IMG/VR virus record: IMGVR_UViG_3300028897_000222
Coordinates: 1 to 41,682 of that record
Strand: one strand, 5' to 3'
From: a virus
Length of the DNA: 41,682 nt
The notes beneath the pieces were generated by a model. That model had not been told where the DNA came from, ran no database searches, and was given only the letters and a program-made list of their open reading frames with translations. The translations under genes and the position numbers were made by a program. Positions 24,540 through 30,994 of the stretch are shown piece after piece; the first letter of the stretch is position 1, and the number at the start of each line of letters is the position of its first letter.

Positions 24540-24611
24540 TTAGGTTGTTAGGTTTCCCCTTTCCGCATGGTTGTCAGCCATCATTAACTGTATGCCTCCC
24601 TTCCGGCACAT
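24540..24611 (-). CDS. Possible 23-residue leader ORF 2
   Basis: ATG 24611 follows GGGGAGGGG closely and reads 23 codons. An internal ATG pair has its own GGGAGG at better spacing. No homology can be judged; possibly a leader peptide of the leftward operon. Confidence 0.3.
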   Translation of the reverse strand: MCRKGGIQLMMADNHAERGNLTT

Positions 24612-24623
24612 CCCCTCCCCGCG

Positions 24624-24710
24624 TTATACCCAATCTGCTCGGTCTTTCCTTGCATGAAGGTCGGCGTATGGATAGTTGAACGACGGGGCGAGAGACCTTT
24701 GTGTTTCCAT
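24624..24710 (-). CDS. Possible 28-residue leaderless ORF 1
   Basis: Its ATG (24710) lies where transcription from the leftward promoter should start, so the message would be leaderless. The 28 codons end at TAA 24624. It stands first in the leftward operon. Real translation is unproven. Confidence 0.35.
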   Translation of the reverse strand: METQRSLAPSFNYPYADLHARKDRADWV

Positions 24711-24717
24711 GTTGAAT

Positions 24718-24746
24718 ACCATAGAAAACTTTTCAAGTCATGTCAA
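24718..24746 (-). promoter_or_regulatory. Leftward early promoter
   Basis: On the minus strand TTGACA (24746-24741), a 17-base spacer and TATGGT (24723-24718). Start of transcription is expected near 24711, at or next to the ATG of a 28-codon ORF. It would drive the recombination operon down to 19929. Confidence 0.7.
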
Positions 24747-24794
24747 GCAGAAAATAGGCTAAATTTAATTTATTTTATATAATGATATTCTAAA

Positions 24795-24813
24795 AAATAA
24801 ATGCTATTTATTT
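24795..24813. promoter_or_regulatory. Operator-like inverted repeat
   Basis: AAATAAATGCTATTTATTT: perfect 8-bp arms around GCT, 12 bases upstream of the rightward -35 box and about 50 bases from the leftward one. The size suits a dimeric HTH regulator such as the product of 24864-25046. Confidence 0.6.
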
Positions 24814-24824
24814 CTTTTGGGGGG
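24810..24824 (+). repeat. ATTTCTTTTGGGGG repeat, copy 1
   Basis: ATTTCTTTTGGGGGG directly abuts the rightward -35 box. The same 14 bases occur at 25361-25374 before another early gene. It may be a second regulator site. Confidence 0.5.
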
Positions 24825-24854
24825 TTGACAAAAAGAAATATTTTCAATTAAAAT
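24825..24854 (+). promoter_or_regulatory. Rightward early promoter
   Basis: TTGACA (24825-24830), 18-base spacer, TAAAAT (24849-24854). The ATG of the HTH gene is at 24864, so the transcript has at most a few leader bases; no ribosome site is seen before this ATG. The upstream stretch 24755-24815 is very AT-rich. Confidence 0.75.
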
Positions 24855-24863
24855 GGTTGTACT

Positions 24864-25046
24864 ATGAAAACTGAATTTGAAATTCTCCTTAAACACTACG
24901 GAACAAAAGAAGCTCTTGCCAATGCGCTTGGAGTGTCTGTGAGGCATGTTTACAATATAGAAAAGGGCAATCATGTGGGGCCAGGTACAAGAACCGCCAT
25001 GTCACTTTTGGTTCGAAATTTAAGGACAAATGAAGCCGAAAGATAA
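24864..25046 (+). CDS. Cro-like HTH regulator
   Basis: 60 residues. TKEALANALGVSVRHVYNIE is a clear helix-turn-helix (Cro/YdaS-like: residues about 13-33) followed by a short basic tail. It is the first gene after the rightward promoter, on an almost leaderless message, and a terminator follows. By position it is a Cro or repressor equivalent acting on the divergent promoters. No separate larger CI-type repressor with a peptidase domain is visible in the window. Confidence 0.75.
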   Translation: MKTEFEILLKHYGTKEALANALGVSVRHVYNIEKGNHVGPGTRTAMSLLVRNLRTNEAER

Positions 25047-25082
25047 ATTTAAAATCGGTACTAAAAAGCAAGCGGAAAAGGG

Positions 25083-25128
25083 GCGTCCGATACCTTTATA
25101 TTATAGGGCGGGTTTCGGGCGCTTTTTT
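25083..25128 (+). terminator. Terminator after the Cro-like gene
   Basis: GCGTCCGA (25083-25090) pairs with TCGGGCGC (25115-25122), 8 bp with one U-G, followed by six Ts. It corresponds to lambda tR1 by position, so the downstream replication genes probably need antitermination or another promoter. Its loop contains the right copy of the GATACC repeat. Confidence 0.7.
25089..25108 (+). repeat. Switch-flanking repeat, right copy
   Basis: GATACCTTTATATTATAGGG, within the terminator loop; partner of 24453-24473. Confidence 0.5.
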
Positions 25129-25169
25129 GTGCCCGGATTCTGGCAGGTGCGGGCCGAAAGGAGAATTTT

Positions 25170-25349
25170 ATGTCCAAACGTATCATAAAAAGTATTGGAT
25201 TAACATTTTTAGGCATAATTAGCATTATAGCATTGCTGTTTTTGCTGTGTGGCGTTGGTCCATTGCTTTCTTGGCTTATTGGGTCAACAAATCTCCAATC
25301 CTATATTGCCTATCCTTTTGAAGTTTGGGAGAAAATACTTGGAATTTAG
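25170..25349 (+). CDS. Small membrane protein (59 aa)
   Basis: GAAAGGAG 5 bases before ATG 25170. One long hydrophobic segment (about 10-37, LTFLGIISIIALLFLL and onward) with basic N-terminus. Function unknown; early phage membrane proteins often alter host functions. Confidence 0.6.
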   Translation: MSKRIIKSIGLTFLGIISIIALLFLLCGVGPLLSWLIGSTNLQSYIAYPFEVWEKILGI

Positions 25350-25360
25350 TGGGTTTAAAT

Positions 25361-25374
25361 ATTTCTTTTGGGGG
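25361..25374 (+). repeat. ATTTCTTTTGGGGG repeat, copy 2
   Basis: Identical to 14 bases at the rightward promoter (24810-24823); here it lies 9 bases before the start of gene 25383-25607. Its G-run could also serve as ribosome site. Confidence 0.5.
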
Positions 25375-25382
25375 CAACCGAT

Positions 25383-25607
25383 ATGGTGAGTAACCTAGAA
25401 ATATTGCTTGACGACATAGAGGGACTAATTCGAGTCCGCAAGGCGGGGCGCCCGATGACCTCCATGTTTCTGCCCTACCCGAACACTCACCACGTGGATT
25501 GCGGGTGGAACATGCAGCATGAGTTACACCTAGACATGGCAGCGGCGGTCGTGGGGAAGGACGGGATAAGGAGCAGATATTTTGAGCATTGGCGGGAGTT
25601 GCTGTGA
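25383..25607 (+). CDS. Small protein of unknown function (74 aa)
   Basis: Start at ATG 25383 after GGGGGC. Acidic N-terminal helix (NLEILLDDIEGLIRVRKAGRP), then a His-rich middle (NTHHVDCGWNMQHELH). Its TGA abuts palindrome copy 7. Not recognised. Confidence 0.5.
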   Translation: MVSNLEILLDDIEGLIRVRKAGRPMTSMFLPYPNTHHVDCGWNMQHELHLDMAAAVVGKDGIRSRYFEHWRELL

Positions 25608-25623
25608 TTCCCGTCAACGGGAA
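25608..25623. repeat. Dispersed palindrome, copy 7 (GTCAAC centre)
   Basis: TTCCCGTCAACGGGAA starts at the base after a TGA and ends where the next ribosome site (AAAGGAG) begins. Confidence 0.9.
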
Positions 25624-25635
25624 AGGAGAATAACC

Positions 25636-25815
25636 ATGAGTAAAATTTTAAAAAAGCTAACAAAAATACAGAAAAAAATTCACCATATTGACAAAGGATT
25701 AGATTCCCCTACTGGTTTACACCCGAAAGTAGCAGAAAAAATCGTGAAGGATTTACTAAAGGATGCTGCTGATTTTTTAGCAACACCAGATGATAGTACA
25801 AAAGGAAAGGAATAA
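25636..25815 (+). CDS. Small helical basic protein (59 aa)
   Basis: AAAGGAG 8 bases before ATG 25636. Lys-rich N-terminal half (SKILKKLTKIQKKIHH), then KVAEKIVKDLLKDAADFL. Not recognised. Coupled to the next gene by TAATG. Confidence 0.55.
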   Translation: MSKILKKLTKIQKKIHHIDKGLDSPTGLHPKVAEKIVKDLLKDAADFLATPDDSTKGKE

Positions 25816-25967
25816 TGAACGAAACCGAAACCCTAGAGCGCAAGATATTTCTAAAGCGCCAATACCTGCAGATACTCGACGACCAGGAGGACAATATCTG
25901 CACGGAGCGGAATAAGGTGCTAGGAGAAATTGAGGAGTTGGTGGAGAAATTAGAGGGGCGGGAATGA
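25815..25967 (+). CDS. Small coiled-coil protein (50 aa)
   Basis: ATG 25815 overlaps the previous stop and its own stop overlaps the next ATG. Entirely helical, Glu/Lys/Leu-rich with heptads. Function unknown. Confidence 0.55.
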   Translation: MNETETLERKIFLKRQYLQILDDQEDNICTERNKVLGEIEELVEKLEGRE

Positions 25968-26242
25968 GATACCTATTAATAATATGCACTGCACTCCTGT
26001 TGGCGGGAACTGCCTATGCAGGGCAGACGGCCAGCGATAGCGTGAGGATAACTGTGCGGTGTATAAAGCCTCCCCAACCAGACACCGTGACCGTAACAGA
26101 CGGGCACGGGAAGGAGGTGGAGGAGCAATATGACCCCGCGATTCACGGCGATCCAGGAATATGGGTGCAGTTTATTGATGAAATAGAATACGAGGAAACG
26201 TGGATGGATAGAATGAAGAAGCTTTTTAGCGAAGGAGATTAA
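25964..26242 (+). CDS. Small secreted protein
   Basis: 92 residues with a textbook signal peptide (hydrophobic 3-16, likely cut after AYA at 19). The mature part is acidic with CIKPPQPDTVTVTDGHGK. Probably periplasmic. ATGA overlap with the previous gene. Function unknown. Confidence 0.6.
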   Translation: MRYLLIICTALLLAGTAYAGQTASDSVRITVRCIKPPQPDTVTVTDGHGKEVEEQYDPAIHGDPGIWVQFIDEIEYEETWMDRMKKLFSEGD

Positions 26243-26246
26243 ACCA

Positions 26247-26525
26247 ATGAACAGAATAACATGTGAAGACTGCGGCAAGGAATTCAGTGATTCACATAAG
26301 GCAACATTTAATATCACTGATAAAATAAATAGAATAGACGACGTATGCTTTACTTGGCGCATTAGCGTTGTTCCAGATAAGTGGACATCGGGACAACTAA
26401 AATACGATGACATTGATGCTCCATCTTTCTGTCAAAGTTGTTGGGAGCTTCGCTTGCTAAAATTGCTTTGGGAACGGGTAAAATACAGGAATGAAATAAA
26501 GCTACGAAACGATCTTGGTTTTTAG
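26247..26525 (+). CDS. Zinc-binding-type protein
   Basis: 92 residues; CEDCGKEF at the start and CQSCWELR near residue 70 form two CxxC pairs around a beta-prone middle, a split zinc ribbon. Not recognised. Confidence 0.55.
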   Translation: MNRITCEDCGKEFSDSHKATFNITDKINRIDDVCFTWRISVVPDKWTSGQLKYDDIDAPSFCQSCWELRLLKLLWERVKYRNEIKLRNDLGF

Positions 26526-26561
26526 GCTAATGGGAGGAGACCCGCTAAAAAACGCGACCAC

Positions 26562-26607
26562 GGGAGGCACTTGCGCTTTTTGTTCCCTCCTTGCGTGAGT
26601 GCTTCCC
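26562..26607 (+). promoter_or_regulatory. Long RNA hairpin before gene 26641
   Basis: GGGAGGCACTTGCGC (26562-26576) pairs along all 15 positions, with three G-U pairs, with GCGTGAGTGCTTCCC (26593-26607). The 16-base loop holds CCCTCC, the complement of the GGGAGG at 26532-26537. A palindrome variant overlaps the 3' arm. No T-run follows, so this is more likely a translation or stability element than a terminator. A 22-codon ORF (26530-26598) runs through it. Confidence 0.6.
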
Positions 26608-26618
26608 GGTGGCGGGAA
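26603..26618. repeat. Dispersed palindrome, variant copy 8 (GGTGGC centre)
   Basis: TTCCCGGTGGCGGGAA; arms intact, centre diverged. Intergenic, 22 bases upstream of gene 26641-27351. Confidence 0.75.
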
Positions 26619-26640
26619 TGAAGGAAGTGGAATCAATAGA

Positions 26641-27351
26641 ATGAGAAAAACAAAAGTTATTCCATATGCTGATGCAAAAAGGCATGCCGTAGATTTGCTA
26701 CGAACCCATATGTATGACTTACAGTGTAGCACTAAACGGGGAACTGGACCAGCCTTGATAGATACAATTTTCCGTAAATATGGCGGGCAAATGTCCCTTG
26801 ATGATAAGACAGGAAAGGCAGCCATCAGTGTAAAAATTGGGTCGCCATTAGCTATTAGCTTAGGTTTTGGCTTGTGTGTTGTCTGCAATGAACGCATTGG
26901 AGAAAAACGAACCCATCCCAAGTTTCATTTCCGGATTCGGGCTGGCCAACTAAAACATTATGATGAGTATATCTGTGATAGGTGCTTCAAGGATGTCAAG
27001 GAGATATGGCAACCCATTATCAAGGGCTTTGAGGATGAAGACATAGAGAGGCATCGTGCATATGAAATCCGTCGAATAGAACATGAACGGAAAAACCAAA
27101 TCAAACTACAAAAACAAAAACTCGATGTTATGAATCAAGCTATTGAATATATCCGAGATGAAAAACTGTGTGATAACACGGGAGATATGAATTTATTAGT
27201 TCAAGACCTACAGGAATTTATTGATGATATTAATTACGCTTGGCAAGTTCCCAATAACGGAGAAGATTTATTGAGGCAATATCAATCAAGTCTTGAAAGG
27301 GGGAAACATCATGAAAGTCCAGTTAAAAAATGTACATCCAAATCCATTTAG
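26641..27351 (+). CDS. Protein with CxxC pairs and coiled coil, upstream of ParB-like gene
   Basis: 236 residues from ATG 26641. An N-terminal region of mixed structure, then CVVCNER (about 80-86) and CDRCFKD (about 117-123) as a zinc ribbon, then a long charged helix (about 135-190). Overlaps the ParB-like gene by 41 bases. Not recognised; zinc ribbon plus coiled coil suggests a DNA-associated role. Confidence 0.5.
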   Translation: MRKTKVIPYADAKRHAVDLLRTHMYDLQCSTKRGTGPALIDTIFRKYGGQMSLDDKTGKAAISVKIGSPLAISLGFGLCVVCNERIGEKRTHPKFHFRIRAGQLKHYDEYICDRCFKDVKEIWQPIIKGFEDEDIERHRAYEIRRIEHERKNQIKLQKQKLDVMNQAIEYIRDEKLCDNTGDMNLLVQDLQEFIDDINYAWQVPNNGEDLLRQYQSSLERGKHHESPVKKCTSKSI

Positions 27352-28366
27352 GGATATCCAAAATTACCCAATCAATCGGGCTAAAGTTGAATCCCTAAAA
27401 CAGAAAATTAACCATACAAGTTTCTGGGAAAACCTAATTGGGCGGCGAGTTAAAAGCAATGGCAAAATGCAAACACAAATTGCATACGGACATCATAGAT
27501 TGCTTGCTCTCCAAGAACTTTATGGGGATAAGTATGAATTTGACCTTAGGATACGACCATTCACAGATACGCAAATGATTCAGATTATGGCAGCAGAGAA
27601 CGATGACGATTGGAAGATGAATCCATTAGTTGTCATGGAAACGGTAAAGGTTGCAAAGCTCTGGCTAGAAGCAAATCGAGATGAGTTTACTGTGGTTGTC
27701 AAAAACCATAGTAAGCTCCCCGAAAACATAAAAGCGAGAATGCTAAAACCTGATTATGACATTGGTGGTCGTGCAGTTGCCGAGTTTCTTGCATGGCCCG
27801 AGTCAAGGTGTAAGGAAGCTCTCAAGAATCTTCGGGCCACAGGAGAACTTCCTGAGAAGGAAGCGAAGGGGGATGGCAAAGAGCCATCGAAGCGTCAGGA
27901 GATTGCCAAGAAAGTTCTTGATAAAATGCCCACCCTTGACCATGCGACTCGATTTGTTAGGGAAGTTGAAAGACATAGGTTATCCCCCAAGGGACAACAA
28001 AGAGTAGCCAACAAGATTGCCTCTAGCAAGGAAAGCATTGGTTCAAGGGATATAAAAAAAGAAGTTCTCAAGGAGAGGGTAAGGGAACTTGATGCAAAAT
28101 CAAACGATAAAGATTTAAAAAGAAAGCAAAGAAACTTCGAGGATTTCCTTAAAGAATGCCGCAGAGATGCTGATAAATTTGAACGTAAAGTACAGATCCT
28201 GCTTGATTACAAGGAAGCATTTGATTCGCAGTATTATAAACAAACCTTTGAGGCTTTTGATTTTAAGTTTTCAGCAACGAAGTTGATGGTTTCATTGGCT
28301 AAGTTGTTTGGTGATAATCAGGCCAAGAAAGTCAAAGCTCTCTTGCCTGCCAAAAGCAAATCTTAA
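27311..28366 (+). CDS. ParB-like nuclease/partition-domain protein
   Basis: 351 residues; ATG 27311 follows GAAAGGGGG. The N-terminal 110 residues match the ParB/Spo0J-like domain: VHPNPFRD start, GHHRLLALQEL (box like GxRRxxA), and MAAENDDDW in place of ENxQR. A possible HTH follows (GGRAVAEFLAWPESRCKEAL, about 153-175). The rest is basic and helical. ParB domains bind CTP and can slide on DNA from a 16-bp palindromic site. No ParA is seen, so it may be a regulator or nuclease instead of a partition protein. Confidence 0.65.
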   Translation: MKVQLKNVHPNPFRDIQNYPINRAKVESLKQKINHTSFWENLIGRRVKSNGKMQTQIAYGHHRLLALQELYGDKYEFDLRIRPFTDTQMIQIMAAENDDDWKMNPLVVMETVKVAKLWLEANRDEFTVVVKNHSKLPENIKARMLKPDYDIGGRAVAEFLAWPESRCKEALKNLRATGELPEKEAKGDGKEPSKRQEIAKKVLDKMPTLDHATRFVREVERHRLSPKGQQRVANKIASSKESIGSRDIKKEVLKERVRELDAKSNDKDLKRKQRNFEDFLKECRRDADKFERKVQILLDYKEAFDSQYYKQTFEAFDFKFSATKLMVSLAKLFGDNQAKKVKALLPAKSKS

Positions 28367-28384
28367 ATCATGGAGGGTATCATT

Positions 28385-28858
28385 ATGGCACATAAAAGGG
28401 GATATGAAAGTCCATTAAAGGGAACCGGGTTAAAGGGTGAATTGAAGACTATTTTTATGAACAATTTTTTTGGTGATAATGTCTGGTTGCATCAAGACGA
28501 CCTTTATGCGACCCTCTATGGGAAGTCACCCGTTACCCCAAAACAAAAAAAAGGTCTCATGGGTTGTATAAAAAGAGCAATTGGGTCAGTTAGGGAAGAA
28601 CTAGAAAAACAGGGATATTGTCTTATCGGTACAAGGGATAAAAAAGATGGGCGCAAAAAAACGAATTACAAGTTAGCAAAGGAAGAAGATATCGTGCAGA
28701 CGATGGATGAGCTACGCGAGAGGAAGAGAAGAGAACAAAGCCTTAGTCAATCATTCAAAAGAGGTGCCAACGGTGCTGTCGGCAGCAAAGCCTTGAATTC
28801 TAACCTGGTTGAAATGATTGGCCGTGACCCAGATGCCCATATTCCCTTAAATGATTGA
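28385..28858 (+). CDS. Protein between ParB-like and helicase genes
   Basis: 157 residues from ATG 28385, which has GGAGGG at good spacing; ATG 28370 contains that site and is rejected. A basic N-terminus leads to a likely winged-helix part (WLHQDDLYATLYGK, KGLMGCIKRAIGSVREELEK, then GRKKTNYKL as wing). Possible DNA-binding replication accessory. Confidence 0.5.
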   Translation: MAHKRGYESPLKGTGLKGELKTIFMNNFFGDNVWLHQDDLYATLYGKSPVTPKQKKGLMGCIKRAIGSVREELEKQGYCLIGTRDKKDGRKKTNYKLAKEEDIVQTMDELRERKRREQSLSQSFKRGANGAVGSKALNSNLVEMIGRDPDAHIPLND

Positions 28859-28882
28859 TGTTCTTTTTAATGTTATTAACCA

Positions 28883-30232
28883 ATGATATCCACCCTCCCC
28901 TACAACATAGACGCCGAACAAAGCATCCTCTCCGCCATGCTCCTTAATCCAAAGTGCAGGGCAAAGGTGCGAACCATTTTATCGGCAGAAGATTTCTACA
29001 AGGAGACACACCAAGCGTTGTATCCTATAGTATCCATAGAAGATTTAGACCTTGTAGGCATTTGGCATGAATTGGAAAAGCAGGGATTGACGGATAGGGC
29101 GGGCGGGAAAAAGTATCTGCAAGAATTGGCAGGGAAGGTTTCAACAAGTGCGCAGGTCATGAATCATGTGGGGATTGTGAAAGAGTTATCCACCCGCAGA
29201 AAACTTGTTAACCTCTGTTATCAGGTTAGTGATGGATGTCAAGAAAAGTGGCATGACAACAACGAACTCATAAGACAATTACGGGAAGGCATTATATCTC
29301 TTGAAACACAAGATGATGGATTTAAACCCTATGTAGACATATCCAATGTTTATGATGCCGAACGATGCCTAAAAGAATATTACGAATATATACGGAACCA
29401 AAAGAAGAACCGATTCATCACTGGAATTGGTGAGATAGATTATCGCATTAGGGGAGTGGCAGGCGGAGAAGTCCTTTTTGTGATTGCTCGGGCTGGAACA
29501 TTCAAGACGGCCATATTGCAAAACATGATTTTTAACTACACGCAAAACTCTGCTTGGGCAGTCGCCTTTTTTTCCATAGAAATGCCTGTATCCACAATTG
29601 CAGAGCGTTATCATGAAATCATACACGGTTCTAGTGGGCAAGACATAGAGGACATATATGCCAATGTCGAAGCAGAATCAGTGCGTGAGAGATTGGAAAA
29701 AATTTACATAGAGAAATTAAAGAACGTTTATATTATCCCCACCCATATCTCCATTCAAGACATACCATCTTACATGAAAGTCATCCAAACAGAAAAGAAA
29801 ATCAAGATTGGTGTGATAGGCGTTGATTACCTTGGTTTGATGGAGGGTGAGGGGCGTGGAGAATATGAGATAATATCCAATTTAGCCAAGAATTTAAAGA
29901 CTATGGCAAAGAAATTGAATGTACCCGTAATCGTGCTTTCTCAGACCTCCCGGCGGGGCGGTAGCGGAGATGTAGAATTGACCATGGATATGGGGCGCGG
30001 GTCAGGAGCAATAGAGGAAGCAGCAGATTTCGTGCTTGGTTTGTATCAGGACGGCAAAGAATTGATATGCAAGATATTGAAAAACAGAAAGGGAGCAAGT
30101 GGCAGTAGGTGGCGCCTAGATTTGGATCCCACAAACTTACGGATTGGTCATTGGGCGGAAGAATGGACACCAAAAGCGAAAGAAGGGAAAGGTTATGGTT
30201 CTACCAACTCTTCTTTATACAAAGATGATTAA
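28883..30232 (+). CDS. dnaB: DnaB-type replicative helicase
   Basis: 449 residues. N-terminal domain starts YNIDAEQSILSAMLLNP as in DnaB. The RecA-like core has GEVLFVIARAGTFKT at about 193-207 as the Walker A region, IGVDYLGL (about 311) as Walker B, VIVLSQTSRRG and EEAADFVLGLYQD. The Walker A loop reads AGTFKT, with Phe where DnaB has Gly before Lys-Thr. It would unwind DNA at the fork and is followed by an initiator-like gene. No good ribosome site precedes ATG 28883. Confidence 0.9.
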   Translation: MISTLPYNIDAEQSILSAMLLNPKCRAKVRTILSAEDFYKETHQALYPIVSIEDLDLVGIWHELEKQGLTDRAGGKKYLQELAGKVSTSAQVMNHVGIVKELSTRRKLVNLCYQVSDGCQEKWHDNNELIRQLREGIISLETQDDGFKPYVDISNVYDAERCLKEYYEYIRNQKKNRFITGIGEIDYRIRGVAGGEVLFVIARAGTFKTAILQNMIFNYTQNSAWAVAFFSIEMPVSTIAERYHEIIHGSSGQDIEDIYANVEAESVRERLEKIYIEKLKNVYIIPTHISIQDIPSYMKVIQTEKKIKIGVIGVDYLGLMEGEGRGEYEIISNLAKNLKTMAKKLNVPVIVLSQTSRRGGSGDVELTMDMGRGSGAIEEAADFVLGLYQDGKELICKILKNRKGASGSRWRLDLDPTNLRIGHWAEEWTPKAKEGKGYGSTNSSLYKDD

Positions 30233-30964
30233 GTGCGAGCTAGATATATTAAACCAGGGTTTTTCCAGAACGATATTTTGGCAGAATGCGAACCGTTAGC
30301 AAGAATATTATTTTCTGGTTTATGGGGATACGCCGATAAAGAAGGTCGTTTTGAGTGGAGACCCAAAAAAATAAAGGCAGTTATCTTACCATATGATGAG
30401 TGTAATGTGAATGGATTATTGGAACAATTAGAACAGAAAGGATTCGTTTTTCAATATTCAATAAACGGAAATACGTATGGATGTATCCCGCATTTTCTTG
30501 AACACCAAAACCCACACCCCCATGAAGCACGTTCCCGTATCCCACCACCAGATGATGAGATTTTCCAAAAATATCAATGTCATGAAATGTCATTACATTT
30601 ACATGACATGTCATGCAACAGTAATCATAGTTATAGTTATAGTTATAATAATAATGAAGAAGATAAACTACCGAATGTGCCACACGCCAAAATTATCAAA
30701 TTGTGGCATGAGATATTGCCAGAATTACCGAACATAAAACAGTGGACATCTACTAGACAGGCATTACTTAGGTCACGGTGGAAAGAAAACCCAGAAAGGC
30801 AAGACGTTGATTGGTGGAAAGGTTTTTTTGAATATATCAGGGGATGCCCGTTTTTGATGGGTGCGGTTGACCCAAAACCAGGGCACAAGAGATTTTTTGC
30901 AAGGCTTGATTGGGTATTAAAGGAGTCAAATTTCTTAAAGATATTAGAGGGCGTTTATGAGTAG
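30233..30964 (+). CDS. Replication initiator-like protein (lambda O-type position)
   Basis: 243 residues from GTG 30233, which directly follows the helicase stop; the family begins RARxIKPGFF so this start is right. N-terminal winged-helix pattern: KPGFFQNDILAECEPLARIL, WGYADKEGRFEW and LLEQLEQKGFV. C-terminal domain WWKGFFEYIRGCPFLMG...LDWVLKESNFLKILEGVY as in phage initiators and helicase-loader types. The linker between them (about 115-143) is low-complexity and its DNA contains phased repeats that look like the origin. Together with DnaB this forms the replication module. Confidence 0.75.
   Translation: MRARYIKPGFFQNDILAECEPLARILFSGLWGYADKEGRFEWRPKKIKAVILPYDECNVNGLLEQLEQKGFVFQYSINGNTYGCIPHFLEHQNPHPHEARSRIPPPDDEIFQKYQCHEMSLHLHDMSCNSNHSYSYSYNNNEEDKLPNVPHAKIIKLWHEILPELPNIKQWTSTRQALLRSRWKENPERQDVDWWKGFFEYIRGCPFLMGAVDPKPGHKRFFARLDWVLKESNFLKILEGVYE
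30577..30659. other. Probable replication origin (phased repeats plus AT-rich stretch)
   Basis: ATGTCAT occurs at 30577, 30587 and 30608, that is 10 and 21 bases apart, one and two helical turns. An inverted copy (ATGACAT) lies at 30603-30609. An AT-rich tract with three direct copies of TTATAG follows (30621-30650). Iterons next to an AT-rich unwinding element inside an initiator gene is the arrangement of the lambda origin in O. Confidence 0.65.
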
Positions 30965-30994
30965 TGGAGGTAGGGCACCAAAGGATGGAGTTTG

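Noticed and set aside
24514-24544. AGGAGG followed by ATG on the plus strand
   Set aside because: The ORF stops after five codons (MNEKG) and lies antisense to the leftward leader; taken as chance.
25089-25108. T7-type phage promoter
   Set aside because: Resemblance is limited to ATAC and TATAGGG, it lies in a terminator loop, and no single-subunit RNA polymerase gene is in the window.
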